From an uncultured Pelagibacteraceae bacterium (GTDB lineage: Bacteria; Pseudomonadota; Alphaproteobacteria; Pelagibacterales; Pelagibacteraceae): a stretch of 64,000 nt of DNA. The translations under genes and the position numbers were made by a program. Each line of letters begins with the position of its first letter. Positions within the stretch are counted from its first letter, which is position 1. Below are positions 43,433-52,050 of this stretch, one piece after another. The stretch spans positions 62,001-126,000 of the forward strand of contig CACPPK010000001.1 of the NCBI GenBank assembly GCA_902635845.1, given 5' to 3'. Under the pieces are notes generated by a model that saw only the letters and a list, made by a program, of their open reading frames with translations, ran no database searches and was not told the DNA's origin.

Positions 43433-44161
43433 ATGAATTTTTCATTGGAAATAGGACCTAAAACAGACGTTGATACGGTTCCAGCATTGTCTGATGTTTA
43501 TATTACAATGCTACCTGGAGGTGATTATAGAGAGACTGCTGATAAAGCGGTAGAGCTTGTTAAGAGAGGATATAACCCTGTGCCTCATTTTCCTGCTAGA
43601 TCAATGCATGATGAAAAAGAACTTAAAGATTATGTTTCTAGATGCAAAGATGGAGGCGTAAAGCAAGCCTTAATTATTGGAGGTGGAAGAGAACCAGCAG
43701 GTAAATTTGATAGTTCATTTCAACTTTTAGAGACAGGTTATTTTGAAAAAATGAAAATAGGAATTGCTGGACATCCAGAGGGGAGTCCTGATATATCCGA
43801 CTCAGATTTAGAAAAAGCTATGATAGATAAAAAGCCTTATGCTGATTATATTGTAACACAGTGGTTGCTAGATCCTCAGCCTATTATAGATTTTATTTCT
43901 AAGCAAAGCGTACCAGTGCATGTGGGAATTACTGGACCTTTAAAAATATCTAGCTTAATTAAATTTGCTAATATTGTGGGGGCAAAAAATTCCTTAAACT
44001 TTCTTAAATCTAATTTTAGTAAGGCATTAGATTTGTTGAAACCTAAAGACCCTAATGATTTAATTGGGAAAGTTAAATCGCATACTGATAACTTCCACAT
44101 TTATACATTCGGCGGCTTGAAGGAAACTAACAAGTGGTTGAAGGAGAATAGTTATGTCTAA
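43433..44161 (+). CDS. MetF-like methylenetetrahydrofolate reductase family protein
   Basis: A 242-aa TIM-barrel-type protein resembling MetF: PGGDYRETADKAVELVKRG, PHFPAR, GGREPAG, and a YIVTQWLLD strand where MetF has its TQ-FFD motif. It is shorter than typical MetF (about 290 aa). Coupled by 8 bp to a DmdA-like GcvT-family gene, it is likely to handle the 5-methyl-THF made by that enzyme, oxidising it to methylene-THF. The direction of reaction is inference. Confidence 0.78.
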   Translation: MNFSLEIGPKTDVDTVPALSDVYITMLPGGDYRETADKAVELVKRGYNPVPHFPARSMHDEKELKDYVSRCKDGGVKQALIIGGGREPAGKFDSSFQLLETGYFEKMKIGIAGHPEGSPDISDSDLEKAMIDKKPYADYIVTQWLLDPQPIIDFISKQSVPVHVGITGPLKISSLIKFANIVGAKNSLNFLKSNFSKALDLLKPKDPNDLIGKVKSHTDNFHIYTFGGLKETNKWLKENSYV

Positions 44162-45512
44162 AGAATTTGACTATACTAAAGTACAACATGTTACTTCTGT
44201 TGATCAGTCTGATAGAGAAGTACCATACAATTTAAGACAAAGTGGGCCAACTAAAGTTGAATTATTGATTTCAACTAGGGTGAGAAAGTCACCTTATTGG
44301 CATTTATCAATGCAGGCAGGTTGTTGGAGAGCAACTGTATACAATAGAATTTATCATCCAAGAGGTTACGTAAAACCTGAAGATGGTGGAGCTATGGTTG
44401 AGTACGATGCTATCGTAAACCATGTAACAATGTGGAACGTTGCTGTTGAAAGACAAATAAGAGTTAAAGGTCCAGATGCAGAAAAATTTACTGACTACGT
44501 TATAACTAGAGATGCAACAAAAATTTCTCCTATGAGAGCAAGATATGTAATTTTGTGTAATGCTTACGGAGGAGTTTTAAATGACCCTATTCTTTTAAGA
44601 ATTTCAGAAGATGAGTTTTGGTTTTCATTATCAGACTCTGATATTGGAATGTATTTACAAGGTGTAAATGCGGATGGAAGATTTAATTGTACAATTGAAG
44701 AAATTGATGCATGTCCAGTACAAATTCAAGGTCCTAAATCAAAAGCTTTAATGAAAGATCTTTGTGGAGACCAAGTTGATTTTGATAATATGCCTTTCTA
44801 TGGATTAGCAGAAGCAACAATTGGTGGAAGAAGTTGCGTAATTTCTCAATCTGGTTTTTCAGGAGAAGCTGGTTATGAAATATATTTAAGAAATGCAACT
44901 TTGTATGCTGAAGATATGTGGAATGCAGTATTGGATGCTGGAAAAAAACATAACTTAATGGTTATTGCACCAGCACACCATAGAAGAATACAAGCAGGTA
45001 TTCTTTCTTGGGGACAAGACATGGATCAACAACATAACCCGTTTCAATGTAATTTAGGTTATCAAGTTTCATTATCTGGTAAAGGTGAATGGAATAAAAA
45101 AGCTGATTACGTTGGTAAAGCTGCTTTGGAGAAAATGGGAGCAGATATAAAAGCTGGAAAAAAACCTTATAAACTTCAATTAGTTGGAATGGAGTTGGGT
45201 GGTAAACCAATTGACGATTATGCGCCTGACTTTTGGTTAGTATCACCAGAAAGTGGTGGAGATCCAGTTGGATTTATTACTTCGCCATGGTGGCATCCGG
45301 AAAAGAAAACTAATATTGCTATGGGTTATGTTCCATTTGATGGAACTTTAAACCCAAATGGTTTTCCAAAAGGTAAAGTTGGAACTAAGTTTAAAGTTCA
45401 TCTTCCTGAAAAATATTCGGATACTCCAGGAACACCTGTGGATGCTGTAGTTGTGGATATTCCATTCAAAGAGTCTTTCAACGCAAATACAAGAGAAGTT
45501 GTAAAAGGCTAA
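44154..45512 (+). CDS. DmdA-like GcvT-family THF-dependent demethylase (452 aa)
   Basis: A GcvT-superfamily protein in which ISTRVRKSPY, ATVYNRIYHP, HVTMWNVAVERQIRVKGPDA, and EDEFWFSLSDSD line up with stretches I recall from SAR11 DMSP demethylase DmdA. At 452 aa it is about 80 residues longer than DmdA (about 369), with an extended C-terminal part ending FNANTREVVKG that recalls vanillate-type O-demethylases (LigM, about 471 aa). It would transfer a methyl group from a sulfonium, ammonium or methoxy compound to tetrahydrofolate. It overlaps the MetF-like gene by 8 bp and follows ProXW. True substrate unknown; a paralogue of DmdA rather than DmdA itself is more likely. Confidence 0.75.
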   Translation: MSKEFDYTKVQHVTSVDQSDREVPYNLRQSGPTKVELLISTRVRKSPYWHLSMQAGCWRATVYNRIYHPRGYVKPEDGGAMVEYDAIVNHVTMWNVAVERQIRVKGPDAEKFTDYVITRDATKISPMRARYVILCNAYGGVLNDPILLRISEDEFWFSLSDSDIGMYLQGVNADGRFNCTIEEIDACPVQIQGPKSKALMKDLCGDQVDFDNMPFYGLAEATIGGRSCVISQSGFSGEAGYEIYLRNATLYAEDMWNAVLDAGKKHNLMVIAPAHHRRIQAGILSWGQDMDQQHNPFQCNLGYQVSLSGKGEWNKKADYVGKAALEKMGADIKAGKKPYKLQLVGMELGGKPIDDYAPDFWLVSPESGGDPVGFITSPWWHPEKKTNIAMGYVPFDGTLNPNGFPKGKVGTKFKVHLPEKYSDTPGTPVDAVVVDIPFKESFNANTREVVKG

Positions 45513-45522
45513 AATTTACTAA

Positions 45523-45550
45523 GGGGGAGCTAATTTCAGCTCCCCTTTTT
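45523..45550 (+). terminator. Rho-independent terminator after the DmdA-like gene
   Basis: GGGGGAGCT (45523-45531) pairs with AGCTCCCC (45538-45545) across a 6-nt loop, followed directly by TTTTT. A GC-rich stem plus T-run is a canonical intrinsic terminator and ends the proX-proW-metF-dmdA-like unit. Confidence 0.88.
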
Positions 45551-45557
45551 AATTCTA

Positions 45558-45668
45558 ATGACCAAAAGTTTTCTAATAGCAGTTTGCATTATCATTGCTA
45601 TTGCTTTAATAATATTTCCATTAATTGTTTCTTATAAGGCTCAAAAAAATAAAAATAAAAAAAATTAA
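45558..45668 (+). CDS. 36-aa single-pass membrane microprotein
   Basis: A 36-codon frame begins with ATG at 45558, encodes one hydrophobic helix (residues 5-26) and ends in a basic Lys/Asn tail. Its TAA overlaps the ATG of the Yip1-family gene (TAATG at 45666-45670), so translation is probably coupled. The start lies 8 bp after the preceding terminator's T-run. It may assist the Yip1-family protein in the membrane; function unknown. Confidence 0.5.
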   Translation: MTKSFLIAVCIIIAIALIIFPLIVSYKAQKNKNKKN

Positions 45669-46213
45669 TGTTTGCTGAATTTTTAAATATAATTTTTAAG
45701 TCAATAAAATTAGACAAAACTCTTTATTCAGATAATAAAAATTTTGGAGAAGCATCAATATACTTTGCCGGGATTATAATGATTCTAGATGGTATCGCTG
45801 GGGCAGTAGCGGCAAATACAATTATTAAAACAGCTATCGCAATGTCTGGACTAACTGCAATTATTACTTGGTTAATATGGGCGATTTTTATTTTTGTAAT
45901 TGGAGTTAAATTATTTCCTGATAAGCAAACCAAAGTTTCATTCAAAAAAGTTTTAACAGCAGTTGGTTTTGCACATGCTCCAGGTTTATTAAGATTTTTT
46001 GCAGTCACACCAGATTTAATGATACCAATAATATTTCTTACCCAGTTTTGGATTTTTGCAGGTTTAATAATTTCAACTAAACAAATATTGAGTTTAAAAT
46101 CTAATTTTAAATCCTTTGGGATTGTTCTTTTATCTTTTTTAATTATTGCATTTTTATCTATCTCATTTGTGATGAGCAGAATGAATATGCTTCCAGTTAG
46201 TCAAATCAGTTAA
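45668..46213 (+). CDS. Yip1-family membrane protein
   Basis: A 181-aa protein with about five hydrophobic segments. The segment VGFAHAPGLLRFFAVTP and the general layout fit the bacterial Yip1 family (membrane proteins of unknown role). It is translationally coupled to the 36-aa microprotein upstream, and its 3' end overlaps the convergent small zinc-ribbon gene by 4 bp. No enzymatic motif is visible. Confidence 0.7.
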   Translation: MFAEFLNIIFKSIKLDKTLYSDNKNFGEASIYFAGIIMILDGIAGAVAANTIIKTAIAMSGLTAIITWLIWAIFIFVIGVKLFPDKQTKVSFKKVLTAVGFAHAPGLLRFFAVTPDLMIPIIFLTQFWIFAGLIISTKQILSLKSNFKSFGIVLLSFLIIAFLSISFVMSRMNMLPVSQIS

Positions 46214-46377
46214 AGTGGAAATATAGTCTTAGATATTCTACAAGATTTACATAATTTAAACCCAGTAAGAATTAAATTTTGAGTAACGCTCTCGTCCTCC
46301 TCTTTGCATTCATCACAAATATTATTTAATTCTTCAGTATCAACCTTAAGATTTTTTTCATCAATTTTATCAATCAT
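46210..46377 (-). CDS. 55-aa zinc-ribbon-like protein
   Basis: A 55-aa frame with two CxxC pairs, CDEC at residues 21-24 and CKSC at 43-46, the spacing of a small zinc ribbon. Its ATG (46375-46377) overlaps the end of the DUF3726 gene by 8 bp, so it is the third gene of the 554-aa/DUF3726 operon. Upstream bases include no clear ribosome site, consistent with translational coupling. It may be an electron carrier, metal chaperone or partner protein; unknown. Confidence 0.65.
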   Translation of the reverse strand: MIDKIDEKNLKVDTEELNNICDECKEEDESVTQNLILTGFKLCKSCRISKTIFPL

Positions 46378-46981
46378 TATCCGTCAAACCTGCGCCTGCT
46401 GCACCCTCCTTTAAACTATCACTCTCCTCAACAAAAGTTTCTTCGGATAACTTATATAAATTATTCCATTCATCTTCTGTAAAGTTGTCTTCATTTTCAA
46501 GTAGATTGACCTCAATTGTATTCGCTATCTTTGGAAATTCTTGATCAATAAAATTTGAAATAATATTTACATTTAGATTTAGTAACATTTTTTTTTCATC
46601 TATTTTTACATTAATTTTTTTTCCAATAATTTCTGATGAACGACTTATGAAGGAAATAAAAATTATTGGATAAGCAACGTTTTTAAACTCAATTTTTTTT
46701 AAATTTTCTAAAACATTTATTTGATCTAAAAAACTAACACCTAAAGTAATTGGACAGTAAGGATTATTTGATGAAGAGTTATTTTCATTAATTAAATTTA
46801 AATTTTCAAATTGATTTTTTTCTTTTTGATTAAAATATTCATTAAGGTGCTTAATACCCGGTAAACTAAATAACTCTAATAATCTTATGCTTTTTCCTAT
46901 TTCCTCAGAAACTCCCCAAGAATATCCTGCTGCCTTTGAAGCTCTTTTAACGGTAGTTTCAATTTCACTCAGTGATTTCAT
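46370..46981 (-). CDS. DUF3726-like protein with conserved-looking GAGLTDND tail
   Basis: A 203-aa protein. Its N-terminal SEIETTVKRASKAAGYSWGVSEEIGK, split across two helices, is the pattern I associate with DUF3726. The C-terminus is an acidic linker (EESDSLKEG) leading to AAGAGLTDND at residues 194-203, a tail that I recall from homologues. It shares one base with the 554-aa gene upstream and overlaps the zinc-ribbon gene by 8 bp. No enzymatic motif is visible. A small exposed tail could be a docking or modification site; speculative. Confidence 0.65.
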   Translation of the reverse strand: MKSLSEIETTVKRASKAAGYSWGVSEEIGKSIRLLELFSLPGIKHLNEYFNQKEKNQFENLNLINENNSSSNNPYCPITLGVSFLDQINVLENLKKIEFKNVAYPIIFISFISRSSEIIGKKINVKIDEKKMLLNLNVNIISNFIDQEFPKIANTIEVNLLENEDNFTEDEWNNLYKLSEETFVEESDSLKEGAAGAGLTDND

Positions 46982-48645
46982 TAATAAATATTGGTTTTAT
47001 ATACCCACTGCTCGTCATAACTTTTTAGCTCATTTGGAAGTGGAGCTCCTTGGAACATACAAATTCTTAACCATTTGTCAGATCGTGGATCAAATTTTAA
47101 TGCTCCAAAAAAAGATAATTTTAGTCTAAGCATATCAATTGGCATCAAATCTTTACCAATTGTATTATCTTGTATTTCTGAATAAGGAAATTTTTCTACA
47201 ATGAACGCTCTCCTTACAACATGTCTTAACTCAGAATTTGATGTTAAAAACTCAGCAATAGTTAAACTATTTTTTGAGACTAATAATTTGTCATAAAGTT
47301 TTTTTATGTCTCTTGCTATTGCTAAAGGCTGTTCTAATTCTGATCCATGCTCTTCAAAACGATCCGCCAATCTAGGTTCCTCTTTATTTTTTGAAATAAA
47401 CCAAAAATTTATATTATTTTCTTTTTCTTCAAAATTAATATCTAAAATGTTTGGATACTTTGCTTCAACGATATTACGCAATTCTTCAACTTTTCTATAG
47501 GTTGGGATATTAAAATATTTTTCCTCATCTGAGCTCATTTCTTTCACCAAAGGATTTACAATATTGTTATAAGGTTCCATCATAATTGAAACAATGTATT
47601 CAATACATTCCTCGCAAGTATTGTCCTCTAACCATTGATATATTTTATTAAAAGGATATTCGATCTCAAAATCAAAATCTTTGTTTATAAAATTTAAAAA
47701 TTTTTCAACATCTTTTAATAATGATGAGATTTTGTTTTGTTGATATTCACTATCAGTATTCCAGCTTGTAACATTTTTTAATGATTTTTTTACACAATCT
47801 ATAAATAAATCACTTTCTCGACTTTTTACATTTTTGATTTCTCTAATTTTTTTAAGCGCCTTCTCTCTACTTAAAATCCAATTATTTAATAGTGTTGGGT
47901 GATTGACTATAAATGGAGCCATACCTAGACCTGTAGAATTACCAATTCCCAAATTTTTACAAATATTATAATCCAGCTTAACAGCTCTTTTTGGATTTTT
48001 ATGATAAGCAACATGATTAACTTGATCAAAAGTAAATTGTCTTACCAAATAAACCAACATCATTTCTAATCTGAATGGACCATTAATTTCTTCACGATTT
48101 TTAATTCTAAATCGATCTGCAAGACCAAATTTACCCGAGCCATATACTGCCGTAGTCCTATATAAATAGCCTACTTTTGATAATAAGTTTAAATCTGGCT
48201 GCTGGCCTTTACTCAAACTTTCAACTACGTGATTATAAATTCTTACTGATTTGTTTGCTCTCGATAAAGTTAATTCTTTATAAGAAAGTCTACCAACTTC
48301 TTGTTTTGGAACTTCATTTTTTAATCTTTCAATGTCTTTTTTTGTAGGAACTCCATCATGCAATGTAAAAGCTGCATCCCATTTTGTTGCAATAACTCTA
48401 TCTGATCTTTCTTCGTCTTTAATTTCATTTGCAAAACAAACTAAAGAATAAACTCTTTTATTTTTTTTAAATGAATAAACAGCTTCTCCAAAACCATTTT
48501 CATTTAAATTAAATAAGTCTCTTTTATATTCCCACTCTTTAAATTCATTAAGGAAACTTCTTAAAAAAGATAATTTTGATTGATGAAAAGATCCTAGCCT
48601 TGATAATTTCATTATCTTATTTGGGTCTCTTAATTCAACTTTCAT
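46981..48645 (-). CDS. Uncharacterised 554-aa protein
   Basis: A 554-aa cytosolic protein without signal peptide or membrane segment and without a family I can name. Glycine-rich, likely ligand-binding stretches include YGSGKFGLADRFR (168-180) and GIGNSTGLGMAPF (233-245), followed by NHPTLLNNW. There is a C344xxC347 pair and a conserved-looking C-terminal SDKWLRICMFQGAPLP. It is the first gene of a three-gene unit with the DUF3726 and zinc-ribbon proteins and begins 2 bp after an M19 dipeptidase gene. The set looks like a dedicated enzyme system of unknown chemistry. Confidence 0.75.
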   Translation of the reverse strand: MKVELRDPNKIMKLSRLGSFHQSKLSFLRSFLNEFKEWEYKRDLFNLNENGFGEAVYSFKKNKRVYSLVCFANEIKDEERSDRVIATKWDAAFTLHDGVPTKKDIERLKNEVPKQEVGRLSYKELTLSRANKSVRIYNHVVESLSKGQQPDLNLLSKVGYLYRTTAVYGSGKFGLADRFRIKNREEINGPFRLEMMLVYLVRQFTFDQVNHVAYHKNPKRAVKLDYNICKNLGIGNSTGLGMAPFIVNHPTLLNNWILSREKALKKIREIKNVKSRESDLFIDCVKKSLKNVTSWNTDSEYQQNKISSLLKDVEKFLNFINKDFDFEIEYPFNKIYQWLEDNTCEECIEYIVSIMMEPYNNIVNPLVKEMSSDEEKYFNIPTYRKVEELRNIVEAKYPNILDINFEEKENNINFWFISKNKEEPRLADRFEEHGSELEQPLAIARDIKKLYDKLLVSKNSLTIAEFLTSNSELRHVVRRAFIVEKFPYSEIQDNTIGKDLMPIDMLRLKLSFFGALKFDPRSDKWLRICMFQGAPLPNELKSYDEQWVYKTNIY

Positions 48646-48647
48646 AA

Positions 48648-49613
48648 TTAAATAGATTTATAAAAACTGTACCAATTATTTCCAAGTATTCCATATGTCT
48701 CGGTATCTGAGAAACCTACTTTTTTAAGACCTTTTTCAATATTTGAGAACCCTCTTGCATCAAGAAACCAATCAGGTTGTTTTGGAAAACCTGGTTTATT
48801 TTTCGAACCTTCACCATAATTTTTACTTTTAGACCAAGAGCCATTTCTCATCCATTCGACAACAGTATCTGGGTGATCTAAACAAAGATCTGATCCTATT
48901 CCTATTTTTTTAACATCCATTATTTCAGCTGTTTTTGCCACCATTTGACAAAAACTATCTAAAGTACAATTTGTGTTATCTTTTAAGTGATGAGGGTATA
49001 ATGATAAACCCAACATACCACCACTTTCACTCAAAATTTTTAATAAATCTGAGGATTTATTTCTTTTAGCTGGATGCCAAAAAGAAGGATTTGCATGAGT
49101 AATTGCAATTGGTTTTTCACTTAATTCAATTGCATCTAGAGTACTTTTTTCTGCAGAATGTGACATGTCAACTACAAGGCCAACTCTATTCATTTCTCTT
49201 ATAACCTCGCGTCCAAAATTTGTAACTCCGCTATCTACTTTTTCATAACAACCTGTTGCTAGCAAAGACTGGTTATTATAAGTAAGTTGCATAAATCTGC
49301 ATCCTAATTGATGAACCTTTTCAACAAGATTTATATCATCTTCAATTGGTGAACAATTTTGAAAACCAAAGAATATTGCAGTTTTGTTTTCTTTATTAGC
49401 TTTATCAATATCGTGAAAATTCTTACCAAGAAAAATTAAATCAGAGTTTTCTTGAAATAATTTTTCCCATTTTTTTATTTCAAGTTTTAATTCATCAAAA
49501 TCTTCATGGTAGACAATGGTAACATGGACAGCATCTAGTCCAGCAGATCTGTTGATCTCAAAGATTTTCCTAGACCAATTACAATATTGAAGATTATCTA
49601 TTTTATAATTCAT
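48648..49613 (-). CDS. M19 (renal/membrane-type) dipeptidase family protein
   Basis: A 321-aa metallo-dipeptidase of the M19 family: MSHSAEKST and ITHANP metal-binding histidines, GIGSDLCLD with the aspartate, and a GNNWY C-terminal pattern. I choose the ATG at 49613; an in-frame TTG at 49634 would add seven residues. In Pseudomonas an M19 gene lies in the dimethylglycine dehydrogenase (dgc) operon (from memory), so a link to betaine catabolism is plausible. It precedes the 554-aa/DUF3726/zinc-ribbon cassette by 2 bp. Substrate unknown. Confidence 0.82.
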   Translation of the reverse strand: MNYKIDNLQYCNWSRKIFEINRSAGLDAVHVTIVYHEDFDELKLEIKKWEKLFQENSDLIFLGKNFHDIDKANKENKTAIFFGFQNCSPIEDDINLVEKVHQLGCRFMQLTYNNQSLLATGCYEKVDSGVTNFGREVIREMNRVGLVVDMSHSAEKSTLDAIELSEKPIAITHANPSFWHPAKRNKSSDLLKILSESGGMLGLSLYPHHLKDNTNCTLDSFCQMVAKTAEIMDVKKIGIGSDLCLDHPDTVVEWMRNGSWSKSKNYGEGSKNKPGFPKQPDWFLDARGFSNIEKGLKKVGFSDTETYGILGNNWYSFYKSI

Positions 49614-49707
49614 AGTATGCTTAACTCTAATCAATATGTATTTTAAATACTATTAATTTTATTGAAATTTTAAGTTAATTTTGAAATAAACAGATTGATC
49701 AATTTTC

Positions 49708-50199
49708 ATGAAAAAAAATAGTAAATTAAAAGTTTCAATCATAATGGGTAGTCAATCTGACTATAAAGTAATGAAACTAGCCGAAAAAACCCTAAAAAAA
49801 ATTGGAGTTTCATTTGAAAAAAAAATTATATCTGCTCACAGAACACCACAAAGAATGTATGAATATGCTGCAAAAGTTGAACAAAATAATATAGGTGTAA
49901 TTATTGCAGGTGCTGGAGGATCTGCTCATCTTCCAGGTATGATATCAGCACTTACACATGTGCCAGTTCTTGGCGTTCCTGTTGAAAGTAAAAAACTCAA
50001 AGGTTTAGATAGTTTGTTATCAATTGTACAAATGCCTAAAGGAATACCTGTAGGAACTCTTGCTATAGGAGAGGATGGCGCCATAAATGCTGCTTTATTA
50101 GCTGCTGCAATAATTGCTAATAATAATTCAAATGTTCAAAAAAAACTTAAAAATTTTAGAACATCACAAACTAAATCTGTAAAGAAATCTCCAAAATAA
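49708..50199 (+). CDS. purE: 5-(carboxyamino)imidazole ribonucleotide mutase
   Basis: A 163-aa class I PurE: IMGSQSDYKVMK near the N-terminus, SAHRTPQRM with the catalytic histidine and AGAGGSAHLPGM. It converts N5-CAIR to CAIR in purine biosynthesis. It is followed one base later by purK, the standard order. Confidence 0.94.
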   Translation: MKKNSKLKVSIIMGSQSDYKVMKLAEKTLKKIGVSFEKKIISAHRTPQRMYEYAAKVEQNNIGVIIAGAGGSAHLPGMISALTHVPVLGVPVESKKLKGLDSLLSIVQMPKGIPVGTLAIGEDGAINAALLAAAIIANNNSNVQKKLKNFRTSQTKSVKKSPK

Positions 50200-50200
50200 A

Positions 50201-51247
50201 ATGTCAGAAATTAATCTTGGTATCATTGGGGGTGGTCAACTTGGAAGTATGCTTGCAATAGCAGCTAAAAAATTAAATGTTAAAACAGTTATTTTTTGCG
50301 ATGATATAGATGCACCAGCACAAAATTTTTGCAATCAATTTGTTACTGGAAGTTATGATAATAAAGAAAAGATATCAGAATTTATAAATCAGGTTGATTT
50401 GGTCACTTATGAATTTGAAAATATTCCATATGAAACATTAAATGAAATTAATAAATTTAAACCTGTTTTACCAAAGCCTTCTGTTAATAGATTAATTCAA
50501 CATCGATTGGCTGAAAAAGATTTTGTTAATAAATTAAATATTAGAACAACCAGATATGTTTCAATTGAAAAAAAATCTGACATAGATGCCTTAGAAGATT
50601 TTTTACCAGGAATATTAAAAACAACAACACTTGGTTATGATGGCAAAGGTCAATATCCAATACATTCTAGTAAGGAACTTAATTCATTGAATATTGATTT
50701 TTCAAAAGGATATATTCTTGAAAAACTTGTAAAATTAAAAAAAGAGATTTCGATTATAATTACAAGGTTTAGTAATAATAAATATGAAATTTATGAACCA
50801 ATAGAAAACGCTCACGAAGATCAAATTTTAAAATATTCAAAAATTCCTGCGGAAATAAATGAAAAAATTTTTAACCAATCTAAAGATTGGGCTATGCTTA
50901 TAGCTGAGGAACTAAAATATGTTGGAACTATGTGTGTAGAATTTTTTATCGATAGAAATGATAATCTTTATGTTAATGAGATTGCACCAAGAGTACATAA
51001 TTCAGGACATCTAACAATAAATGCTTTTAATGTGAGTCAATTTGAAAATCATGTTAGAGCTGTGTGTGGTTTAGAACAAATTCCTTTAAAAAAAATATCT
51101 AATGCTAAAATGATAAATTTACTTGGCGATCAAATTACTCATTATAGAAATATGCAAAAATTTAATGATAACGAATTTTTCTTTGATTATTTAAAAAAAG
51201 ATATAAAAGAAAAAAGGAAAATGGGTCATATCACAACTTTAGTATAA
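50201..51247 (+). CDS. purK: 5-(carboxyamino)imidazole ribonucleotide synthase
   Basis: A 348-aa ATP-grasp enzyme: IIGGGQLGSMLAIAAK at residues 7-22, KTTTLGYDGKGQY in the ATP-binding subdomain and NEIAPRVHNSGH near residue 250. It makes N5-CAIR from AIR, bicarbonate and ATP, feeding PurE. Its stop is directly followed by a GNAT-family gene. Confidence 0.93.
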   Translation: MSEINLGIIGGGQLGSMLAIAAKKLNVKTVIFCDDIDAPAQNFCNQFVTGSYDNKEKISEFINQVDLVTYEFENIPYETLNEINKFKPVLPKPSVNRLIQHRLAEKDFVNKLNIRTTRYVSIEKKSDIDALEDFLPGILKTTTLGYDGKGQYPIHSSKELNSLNIDFSKGYILEKLVKLKKEISIIITRFSNNKYEIYEPIENAHEDQILKYSKIPAEINEKIFNQSKDWAMLIAEELKYVGTMCVEFFIDRNDNLYVNEIAPRVHNSGHLTINAFNVSQFENHVRAVCGLEQIPLKKISNAKMINLLGDQITHYRNMQKFNDNEFFFDYLKKDIKEKRKMGHITTLV

Positions 51248-51715
51248 ATGTTAAAATCAATAGAAGGCAATTTTGATAATCCAGAAGTAAATGAGCTTCT
51301 AATAAAGCATTTTATAGAATTAAGGGCCGCCTCACCAGAAGGAAGTGCTCATGTTCTAAATATTCCTGGTTTAAAAATATCTTCAATTAAATTTTGGAGT
51401 TTATGGGACGAAAAAAAATTGATTGGTTGTGGTGCTTTAAAATTTTTAGATAAAGAACATGGAGAATTTAAATCTATAAGAATTCACGATAATTTTAGAA
51501 AGCAAGGCCAAGGGATTAATGTGATCAATCATTTAATCAATGAAGCTAAAAAACTTAAAATAAAAAGATTAAGTATCGAAACAGGAGCAGGTGATTTTTT
51601 TATACCTGCAAGAAAACTTTTTAGAAAAACTGGTTTCACAGTATGCGAACCTTTTGCACACTATAAAGAAGACGTTAATTCTGTTTATTTAACTAAGCTT
51701 ATTGACAATAATTAA
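51248..51715 (+). CDS. GNAT-family N-acetyltransferase
   Basis: A 155-aa GNAT-fold protein with HVLNIPGLK near the N-terminus, GCGALKFLDKEHGEFKSI, (the central strands) and RKQGQGINVINHL as the acetyl-CoA pyrophosphate loop (Q/RxxGxG/A), then SIETGAGDFFIPARKLF. It resembles putative YafP/ElaA-type small acetyltransferases. It begins with no gap after purK. Substrate unknown. Confidence 0.82.
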   Translation: MLKSIEGNFDNPEVNELLIKHFIELRAASPEGSAHVLNIPGLKISSIKFWSLWDEKKLIGCGALKFLDKEHGEFKSIRIHDNFRKQGQGINVINHLINEAKKLKIKRLSIETGAGDFFIPARKLFRKTGFTVCEPFAHYKEDVNSVYLTKLIDNN

Positions 51716-51744
51716 AAATTATTTTTAATTTTTCATCTATTTTG

Positions 51745-51800
51745 TTGACAAAACCCAATAAAATCTAAAGAAAGCCAATATTACTTAATTATAAGTAATA
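51745..51800 (+). promoter_or_regulatory. csp promoter and leader hairpin
   Basis: A perfect TTGACA at 51745-51750 is a likely -35 box; the -10 is not obvious. Downstream, a 9-bp perfect stem (51779-51787 with 51792-51800, 4-nt loop) lies in the leader 32 bp before the csp start codon. Long structured leaders that respond to temperature are typical of cold-shock genes; thermal sensing here is inferred. Confidence 0.5.
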
Positions 51801-51831
51801 ATTAAATACAACAAAAAGTAAGAAGATAAAT

Positions 51832-52038
51832 ATGAGTCTACAAGGTAAAGTAAAGTGGTTCAATCCAACCAAAGGTTTTGGTTTTATTGAAAGAGAAGAT
51901 AAAGAAAAAGATGTGTTTGTACATGTTTCAGCAGTAAGAGATGCTGGTATGAACGGTTTAGATGAGGGTCAAGCTTTGACTTTCGATGTTGAAGATGGTC
52001 CTAAAGGTCCTTCAGCAGTTAACTTAAAAACTGCATAA
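51832..52038 (+). CDS. Cold-shock domain protein (CspA family)
   Basis: A 68-aa single cold-shock domain with both RNA-binding motifs: [13 protein letters not shown] (RNP1) and DVFVHVSAV (RNP2). It binds single-stranded RNA/DNA and melts secondary structure. It is monocistronic, with a 116-bp leader region containing a hairpin and a 138-bp downstream spacer holding an 11-bp inverted repeat. It may be abundant and act as a general RNA chaperone. Confidence 0.95.
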   Translation: MSLQGKVKWFNPTKGFGFIEREDKEKDVFVHVSAVRDAGMNGLDEGQALTFDVEDGPKGPSAVNLKTA

Positions 52039-52050
52039 TTTCACACTTCC

